From contig JAFQOD010000064.1 of assembly GCA_017395685.1 (NCBI GenBank), positions 1-50,672 of the forward strand: a stretch of 50,672 bases of DNA, read 5' to 3'. Position numbers and translations under genes: made by a program. This document shows positions 46,562 to 50,672 of the stretch, in pieces; position 1 is the stretch's first letter; each line of letters starts with the position of its first letter. The notes beneath the pieces were generated by a model. It did no database searches, had not been told where the DNA came from, and saw nothing but the letters and a program-made list of their open reading frames with translations. Source of the stretch: Clostridia bacterium. Its GTDB lineage: Bacteria > Bacillota > Clostridia > Christensenellales > Aristaeellaceae.

Positions 46562-47400
46562 TGAAACATATTTTTCTCAATCTCAAGCGCTTTGATATCA
46601 CCCCTGAATTCGGCGGCGTGAATCGCCTGGCGTCCATGCAGGCATGGGGCAAAACCATCGTGGAAAATACCCAGGAAGCCCTGCGGGCCTTTGAGAATGC
46701 AGAGTTTGTGATGTATCTGCCGGAAGCGCATCTGCTGAGCGCCGCCGCTGCCCGCACCGAAAACAGCCCCGTGAAGCTGGGCTCCCAGAGCGTCTATCGC
46801 ATGGATACCGCTGTGGGCGGCAATTTCGGCGCTTTCACCACCAATCGCACAGGGAATGCCGTAAGGCTCATGGGCTGCGAAAGCACCCTCATCGGCCACT
46901 GCGAGGAGCGCAATGATAAGATGGGCGTGCTGGCAGAAGCCGGCGTGACGGGCGAGGCCGCCGCCGCTGCTGTGAACCGTCTTCTGAATGCGGAAATCAA
47001 GGCTGCGCAGGCTGCGGGCCTGAGCGTTCTTTACTGCATCGGTGAAAAGAGCGAGGAACTGGACCGTTGGCAGGAGGTGCTCGGCGCACAGCTGGATATC
47101 GGCCTGGAGGGCGTGGATAAGAGCAAGGTGGTCATCGGCTACGAGCCCATCTGGTCCATCGGCCCCGGCAAAACCCCGGCTGACAAGCCCTACATTGAAA
47201 AGATCGCCCGCTTTGTGAAGGAACGCACCGGCGGCATGGATGTGGTATACGGCGGCGGCCTGAAGCAGGATAACGCCGAAATGCTTGCCTCCATTGAGGA
47301 AATTGACGGCGGCCTCATCGCGCTGACCCGTTTCCAGGGCGAGATCGGCTTCTACCCCGACGAATATCTGGATATCATCCGCAAATATCTGAAGAAGTGA
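46561..47400 (+). CDS. tpiA: divergent triosephosphate isomerase
   Basis: A 279-residue TIM-barrel enzyme, about 30 residues longer than usual. The catalytic trio is present: Lys9 (NLKRFD; usually NWKMN), His113 in IGHCEERND (usually GHSERR) and Glu195 in GYEPIWSIGPGKTP (loop 6, usually AYEPVWAIGTG). The phosphate loop reads YGGGLKQDN. It should interconvert dihydroxyacetone phosphate and glyceraldehyde-3-phosphate; the altered motifs may mean a related substrate. It starts on the last base of the aldolase stop and is followed 10 nt later by the LarA-type gene. Confidence 0.82.
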   Translation: MKHIFLNLKRFDITPEFGGVNRLASMQAWGKTIVENTQEALRAFENAEFVMYLPEAHLLSAAAARTENSPVKLGSQSVYRMDTAVGGNFGAFTTNRTGNAVRLMGCESTLIGHCEERNDKMGVLAEAGVTGEAAAAAVNRLLNAEIKAAQAAGLSVLYCIGEKSEELDRWQEVLGAQLDIGLEGVDKSKVVIGYEPIWSIGPGKTPADKPYIEKIARFVKERTGGMDVVYGGGLKQDNAEMLASIEEIDGGLIALTRFQGEIGFYPDEYLDIIRKYLKK

Positions 47401-47410
47401 GGAAAGCACA

Positions 47411-48904
47411 ATGAAGCTTGATTTTGAATACGGCTCCGGCTTTATGAGCGCTGAACTGCCCGATAATACCGATATCTTTATCCCCGGCGAAACCGTGCCC
47501 GATCCCGAATGTCTGCCCCAGAATTGGGATTCGCTGTACAATGCCACCCTGGAAAGCATCCGCAATCCCATCGGCATGGAGCCCCTGGCCCAATTGGCAA
47601 AAGGCAAGAAGACCGTCGTCTTCGTCATTCCCGATATCGTCAAGGGCGGCAATCAGCCCACCAGCCATCGCAAGGTGGCCATCCGCGCCTGTCTGGATGA
47701 ATTGTACTCCGTGGGCATCCAGAAGAAGGATATCCTGTTCCTTTTCTCCAACGGCCTGCATCCCCGTGCCACTGTGCCGGAAATGAAAACCATGCTGGGC
47801 GATCTGTTCAATGAATTCTATCCCTCCGGCCAGATCACCAGCCACGACAGCGAAGATTACGAGCACATGGTAGATCTGGGCTACACCGATCAGGGCGACC
47901 ACGTTCTGATGAACAAGTACGTCTTTGACGCCGATGTCGCCATCCTCATCGGCCATACCCAGGGCAATCCCTACGGCGGCTACTCCGGCGGCTACAAGCA
48001 CTGCGCCACCGGCATCAGCCACTGGAAGAGCATCTCCGCCCATCATGTGCCCCAGGTTATGCACCGGGAGGATTTTGTGCCCGTATCTACCAACAGCCTC
48101 ATGCGCGATAAGTTCGATCGCCAGGGCATGCTGATGGAAGAAAAAATGGGCAAAAAATTCTTCTGCTGCGATGCCGTACTGGATACCAAATCCCGTCAGA
48201 TTGAAATCAATTCCGGCTGGGCCAAGGAAATGCAGCCCGTCAGCTGGAAGACCGCCGATAAGCGCACCTATGTGCACTGGGCCGAAAAGAAATACGATGT
48301 GGTCGTATTCGGCATGCCCACCAATTTCCACTACGGAAACGGCATGGGCACCAACCCCATCCAGATGATGCAGGCGCTCTCCGCTCAGGTCATCCGCCAC
48401 AAGAGGGTGCTTTCCGATAAGTGCGTATTCATCGTATCCAGCATCTGCGATGGCTATTTCCATGATGAGCGCTGGCCCTATCTGCGCGAAATCTACGATA
48501 TGTTCCAGCATGACTATATGCAGACCCTGCCGGATATGAATCGCTACGGCGAATATTTCGCCACCAACGAAGAATACATCCGCAAGTATCGTTTCGCCAA
48601 CGCCTTCCATCCCTTCCACGGCTTCTCCATGATGAGCTGCGGCCATCTGGCGGAAGAGCATACCAGCGCCATCTACATCGTAGGCGCCCGCGAACCCGGC
48701 ATCGCCCGCGGCATGGGCCTGAAGACCCGCGCCACCTTCGAAGAGGCGCTGGCCGATGCGAAGAAGAAATTTGTGGGCGAGAATCCCAATATCCTCGCTC
48801 TCCCCCGCGCCTTCACCACCGCCGCCGTGCATCTTTGCATGAAGAATCCCGCGGAAAACAGCCATTTCCGCGATGATGCTCCCGCCCATCCCTGCGGCTG
48901 CTGA
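47411..48904 (+). CDS. LarA-family nickel-pincer racemase/epimerase
   Basis: A 497-residue LarA homologue (lactate racemase is about 425). The residues that hold the nickel-pincer cofactor and act as acid/base are in place: His117 (SNGLHPRA), His182 (IGHTQGNP) and Lys196 in GGYSGGYKH. It has a longer C-terminal half than LarA (about 330-497) ending in a Cys-rich PCGC. Such enzymes racemise or epimerise 2-hydroxy acids. It sits behind a triosephosphate isomerase gene, so a hydroxy acid from sugar breakdown is likely. No cofactor-making larB, larC or larE is in this window. GAGGAAAGCACA precedes the ATG. Confidence 0.8.
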   Translation: MKLDFEYGSGFMSAELPDNTDIFIPGETVPDPECLPQNWDSLYNATLESIRNPIGMEPLAQLAKGKKTVVFVIPDIVKGGNQPTSHRKVAIRACLDELYSVGIQKKDILFLFSNGLHPRATVPEMKTMLGDLFNEFYPSGQITSHDSEDYEHMVDLGYTDQGDHVLMNKYVFDADVAILIGHTQGNPYGGYSGGYKHCATGISHWKSISAHHVPQVMHREDFVPVSTNSLMRDKFDRQGMLMEEKMGKKFFCCDAVLDTKSRQIEINSGWAKEMQPVSWKTADKRTYVHWAEKKYDVVVFGMPTNFHYGNGMGTNPIQMMQALSAQVIRHKRVLSDKCVFIVSSICDGYFHDERWPYLREIYDMFQHDYMQTLPDMNRYGEYFATNEEYIRKYRFANAFHPFHGFSMMSCGHLAEEHTSAIYIVGAREPGIARGMGLKTRATFEEALADAKKKFVGENPNILALPRAFTTAAVHLCMKNPAENSHFRDDAPAHPCGC

Positions 48905-49081
48905 TCAAAGGGCTGATCCCCTGCGCCTCCCATCTGCACGGCTTTTCCGCGCAGAAATCGGATAGCGAATTTATAACCGCAGCGAAAATCGCCGTGGCCT
49001 GCACCTGCCGCAGCAAATGTATCCAATGCATTCGCCTGCCTCAGGGGCCACGGCTCGCTTTTGTGAAAGGATTATCAAAAT

Positions 49082-49867
49082 ATGATCGTTTTGATTTTTC
49101 TGATTTGCCTTGCCGCCAGCACCATCGGCGGCATCTGCGGCATCGGCGGCGGCGTGGTGATCAAGCCGCTGCTGGATGCAACCGGCGTCATGAGCGTGAG
49201 CACGTTGTCCTTCCTCTCAGGGCTTACGGTGCTGGCCATGGCGGTGGTCAATGTATGGAAAAACCGCAAAAGCAAGGCCATTGACGCCGGACGCAGCCTG
49301 CCCCTGGGTATTGGCGCTGCGGTAGGCGGCGTAATCGGCAAGCAGATTTTCCAATCGCTCAAGGCAGCCGTGGGATCAGATCAACTGGTGGGGCTGGTGC
49401 AGGCCATCGTGCTGGGCATTCTGGTGCTGGGTACGCTGCTCTATGTCCGCAACAAGAGCCGTATCCGGGCCCGCAGCATCCGCAATCCATGGCTGTGCGG
49501 GGCCGTAGGCGCAGTGCTGGGCATGCTGTCCAGCTTCCTTGGCATCGGCGGCGGGCCGATGAACCTGGCCGTACTTTATTATTTCTTCTCCATGGATACC
49601 AAGCAGGCGGCCATCAACTCCATTTTGGTCATCCTGCTCAGCCAAATCACCAGCCTGGGGGCAACGCTGGTTTCCGGCGCCGTGCCCGCCTTTGAATGGG
49701 GCGTGCTGGCCGCCATGGCAAGCGCCGGCATCCTCGGCGGCCTGCTTTCGGCAAAGCTGCAAAAAAAGATGTCCGCCGAAAAAGTGGATGTGCTGTTCCA
49801 GATTCTGCTGGTGATCATCCTGCTGATTTGCGTATTCAACGGCTGGAAGGCCGTTGGGGGAATCTGA
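49082..49867 (+). CDS. TSUP (TauE/SafE) family membrane permease
   Basis: A 261-residue protein with about eight spans and the two family repeats: GGICGIGGGVVIKPLLDA at the start and GMLSSFLGIGGGPMNLAVLYYFF in the second half. Members move sulfite, sulfonates, sulfoacetate or other organic anions, often outward. A 177-nt gap without clear gene or promoter separates it from the LarA-type gene; AAAGGATTATCAAA precedes the ATG. It may belong to the same unit. Export of an acidic end product, possibly sulfonated, is an inference from family and place. A terminator follows at 49941. Confidence 0.85.
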   Translation: MIVLIFLICLAASTIGGICGIGGGVVIKPLLDATGVMSVSTLSFLSGLTVLAMAVVNVWKNRKSKAIDAGRSLPLGIGAAVGGVIGKQIFQSLKAAVGSDQLVGLVQAIVLGILVLGTLLYVRNKSRIRARSIRNPWLCGAVGAVLGMLSSFLGIGGGPMNLAVLYYFFSMDTKQAAINSILVILLSQITSLGATLVSGAVPAFEWGVLAAMASAGILGGLLSAKLQKKMSAEKVDVLFQILLVIILLICVFNGWKAVGGI

Positions 49868-49940
49868 TAAAGGAATTCTCCCGGCATCAAATGAAATGCC
49901 AGTCCCTGCGAATAATCCTATACATACCCAAAATAAAGAA

Positions 49941-49965
49941 GAAACCCAGGTAATACCTGGGTTTC
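49941..49965. terminator. bidirectional terminator, end of the TSUP unit and of the former tRNA-Met gene
   Basis: An 11-bp stem GAAACCCAGGT/ACCTGGGTTTC with an AAT loop. On the plus strand it is followed by TTTA, on the minus strand by TTCTTTATTTTG. The minus-strand U-rich side lies 6 nt after the CCA end of the tRNA-Met fragment, so it was probably the tRNA terminator; it can also end the TSUP transcript. Confidence 0.8.
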
Positions 49966-49970
49966 TTTAC

Positions 49971-50021
49971 TGGTAGCGGCGATCGGATTCGAACCAATGA
50001 CACTCCGGGTATGAACCAGAT
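49971..50021 (-). pseudogene. 3' half of tRNA-Met(CAT): probable integration (att) site remnant
   Basis: Read on the minus strand this is an intact tRNA 3' part: anticodon stem UCUGG/CCGGA (50016-50020 is the 5' strand), loop UUCAUAC with anticodon CAU, a variable loop, T arm with GGTTCGAATCC, the 3' acceptor strand CGCCGCT plus A, and encoded CCA at 49971-49973. Before the anticodon stem the sequence turns into non-tRNA DNA, with no D arm or 5' acceptor strand. Such 3' fragments are left when an element integrates into a tRNA gene and carries its own copy of the 3' end. The element would lie to the right, with the rebuilt tRNA at its far end. Confidence 0.8.
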
Positions 50022-50127
50022 AAAAGAAAGACGAAACGAAACATCTGCCCTATGGAGCAATAACACCGCAAATCACAGGATGCAAGATAACCGAACAAAC
50101 CCTTGCACAGGATTCAATGCGGAAGAA

Positions 50128-50157
50128 TTGACTATTTACGGGCGGATGTGATATCAT
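50128..50157 (+). promoter_or_regulatory. promoter of the first ribbon-helix-helix-like gene
   Basis: TTGACT (50128-50133) and TATCAT (50152-50157), spacer 18 nt, about 22 nt before the ATG at 50180. It lies in the gap 49868-50179, which otherwise holds the terminator, the tRNA-Met fragment and about 100 nt in which I see nothing. Confidence 0.55.
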
Positions 50158-50179
50158 ATCTCTGTTTGGAGGTGCAAAT

Positions 50180-50407
50180 ATGGCAAGAGATATGGCAAAA
50201 AAAGCGGTCAGTGACCTCAAAAGCCAACAAAAACATTATAAGCAAGTAACAATGAAAATCCGCAAAGACTCAGGGATCATTGAAGCATTGGAAGAAAACT
50301 ATCAAAAAACTGGTGTAGCCCCTGCGACCTATGCCCAGGCCGCCCTCCGTGAAAAGCTTATCCGTGATGGCTATCTATCCGCAGAACCCCAAACCCTGGA
50401 AGAATAA
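50180..50407 (+). CDS. small ribbon-helix-helix-like protein of a probable mobile element
   Basis: A 75-residue protein. A basic N-terminus is followed by a short strand (KQVTMKIRKDSG) and two helices (IIEALEENYQKTG and PATYAQAALREKLIRDG), the layout of an Arc/MetJ (ribbon-helix-helix) DNA-binding fold. Such small proteins are frequent in integrative elements and toxin-antitoxin units. It lies 158 nt inside the presumed att site and has lower GC and different codon use from the chromosome to its left. GGAGG stands 7 nt before the ATG. Its C-terminal coding part is repeated in the next gene. Function unknown. Confidence 0.6.
   Translation: MARDMAKKAVSDLKSQQKHYKQVTMKIRKDSGIIEALEENYQKTGVAPATYAQAALREKLIRDGYLSAEPQTLEE
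50342..50380 (+). repeat. direct repeat, copy 1 (C-terminal coding segment)
   Basis: These 39 nt match 50634-50672 at 37 of 39 positions. Both copies are in the same reading frame of two neighbouring small genes and encode ALREKLIRDGYLS. The near-identity at DNA level, including third codon positions, points to recent duplication or gene conversion; the rest of the two genes differs. Confidence 0.9.
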
Positions 50408-50452
50408 CCCCATAATCCTGGTACTTAAGGCGTTGTCGAATGGCAGCGCTTT

Positions 50453-50481
50453 TTGACTTTTCCATGCTTCAAGTGTATAAT
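50453..50481 (+). promoter_or_regulatory. promoter of the second ribbon-helix-helix-like gene
   Basis: TTGACT (50453-50458) and TATAAT (50476-50481) with a 17-nt spacer. The ATG at 50499 is only 18 nt after the -10, so the leader is about 11 nt; TTGAGGTG serves as ribosome binding site. Confidence 0.7.
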
Positions 50482-50498
50482 GTGCTTGAGGTGATTGC

Positions 50499-50672
50499 AT
50501 GTCGAGTGAACAGTGGAAAAAGGAAAATACCATACGGTATAACGTCCTTGTCCTTAAAGAATCGGGTATACCTGATGCGCTAAAATTGGCAAGTTCTAAT
50601 TTAGGAGTCAAGCCCACAACCATTATCCAAATCGCCCTCCGTGAAAAGCTAATCCGTGACGGCTATCTATCC
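50499..50672 (+). CDS. second ribbon-helix-helix-like protein, cut by the window end
   Basis: An open frame of 58 codons from ATG to the last base of the window, without a stop. It reads MSSEQWKKENTIRYNVLVL..., then a strand, a helix (ESGIPDALKLASSNLG) and IIQIALREKLIRDGYLS. It has the same strand-helix-helix layout and length as the protein at 50180-50407, and the last 13 residues are identical (ALREKLIRDGYLS), while the first 45 differ. It has its own strong promoter. Probably a paralogous DNA-binding protein of the same element. GAGGTG lies 7 nt before the ATG. Confidence 0.6.
   Translation, partial: MSSEQWKKENTIRYNVLVLKESGIPDALKLASSNLGVKPTTIIQIALREKLIRDGYLS
50634..50672 (+). repeat. direct repeat, copy 2 (C-terminal coding segment)
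   Basis: Partner of 50342-50380 (37 of 39 identical). It reaches the window end, so the repeat may continue beyond it, as copy 1 goes on with GCAGAACCCC. Confidence 0.85.

Noticed and set aside
48905-49081. Small gene between the LarA-type gene and the TSUP gene.
   Set aside because: Short frames only, no ribosome binding site apart from that of the TSUP gene, and no clear promoter or hairpin.

Overview
The window reads as chromosome of a GC-rich, spore-forming, anaerobic Bacillota (Clostridia; a Christensenellales-like gut bacterium is my guess, not proven). Reasons: YunB-type sporulation protein, DUF3842 protein, ECF vitamin transporter S component, Na+-pump decarboxylase subunits, purine-rich AGGAGG ribosome binding sites, and sigma-A promoters with 17-bp spacers. 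The extreme right end passes into what looks like an integrated mobile element.

Region 1 (about 170-19,580, minus strand) is a 13-gene arabinan/arabinoxylan utilisation operon that appears to run from one consensus promoter at 19,547-19,575. In transcription order it encodes a secreted GH43 arabinanase-like enzyme, a very large solute-binding protein with added beta-sandwich domains, a permease pair, an NHL-propeller/TPR/Yip1 membrane protein, a DUF5696 exported protein, a second permease pair, a second solute-binding protein, an ArsR-type regulator with a large C-terminal domain, a secreted GH51 arabinofuranosidase, a cytoplasmic GH51 arabinofuranosidase and a cytoplasmic GH43. Many genes overlap by 4-17 nt. 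No transporter ATPase is present, so a shared MsmX-type ATPase elsewhere is implied. The scheme is: trim arabinan outside, import oligosaccharides, finish hydrolysis inside.

Region 2 (19,780-25,830, minus) holds housekeeping and accessory genes: aldose-1-epimerase-like protein; a uridine-kinase-like P-loop kinase coupled to an ECF S component behind a structured leader with an intrinsic terminator (possible riboswitch); DUF3842; a membrane-anchored protein with Ig-like repeats and a Pro/Ala/Gln-rich cytoplasmic tail; a Nudix protein; YunB.

Region 3 (25,900-32,330, plus) holds the beta and gamma subunits of a Na+-translocating decarboxylase, then a branched-chain amino-acid ABC importer (livJ, livH, a livM-livG gene fusion, livF).

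Region 4 (32,340-35,690, minus) is a four-gene operon: macrodomain protein, VWA protein, small P-loop kinase-like protein, aldo/keto reductase.

Region 5 (35,846-49,965, plus) combines a PPi/ATP phosphofructokinase, a sulfonate/nitrate-family ABC importer, a two-component system with glucose-6-phosphate isomerase between kinase and regulator, NagB- and NagA-like amino-sugar enzymes, class II aldolase, a divergent triosephosphate isomerase, a LarA-type racemase and a TauE/SafE-family (TSUP) permease. Together these take an (amino)sugar phosphate to triose phosphates under their own sensor. The pfk promoter and the ABC promoter share an AGTATGA element exactly 43 nt upstream of the -10, suggesting one regulon.

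Region 6 (49,971-50,672): a 3' half of tRNA-Met(CAT) with its original terminator marks an attachment site. To its right are two short, lower-GC genes for ribbon-helix-helix-like proteins that share a repeated C-terminal coding segment; the second is cut by the window end.
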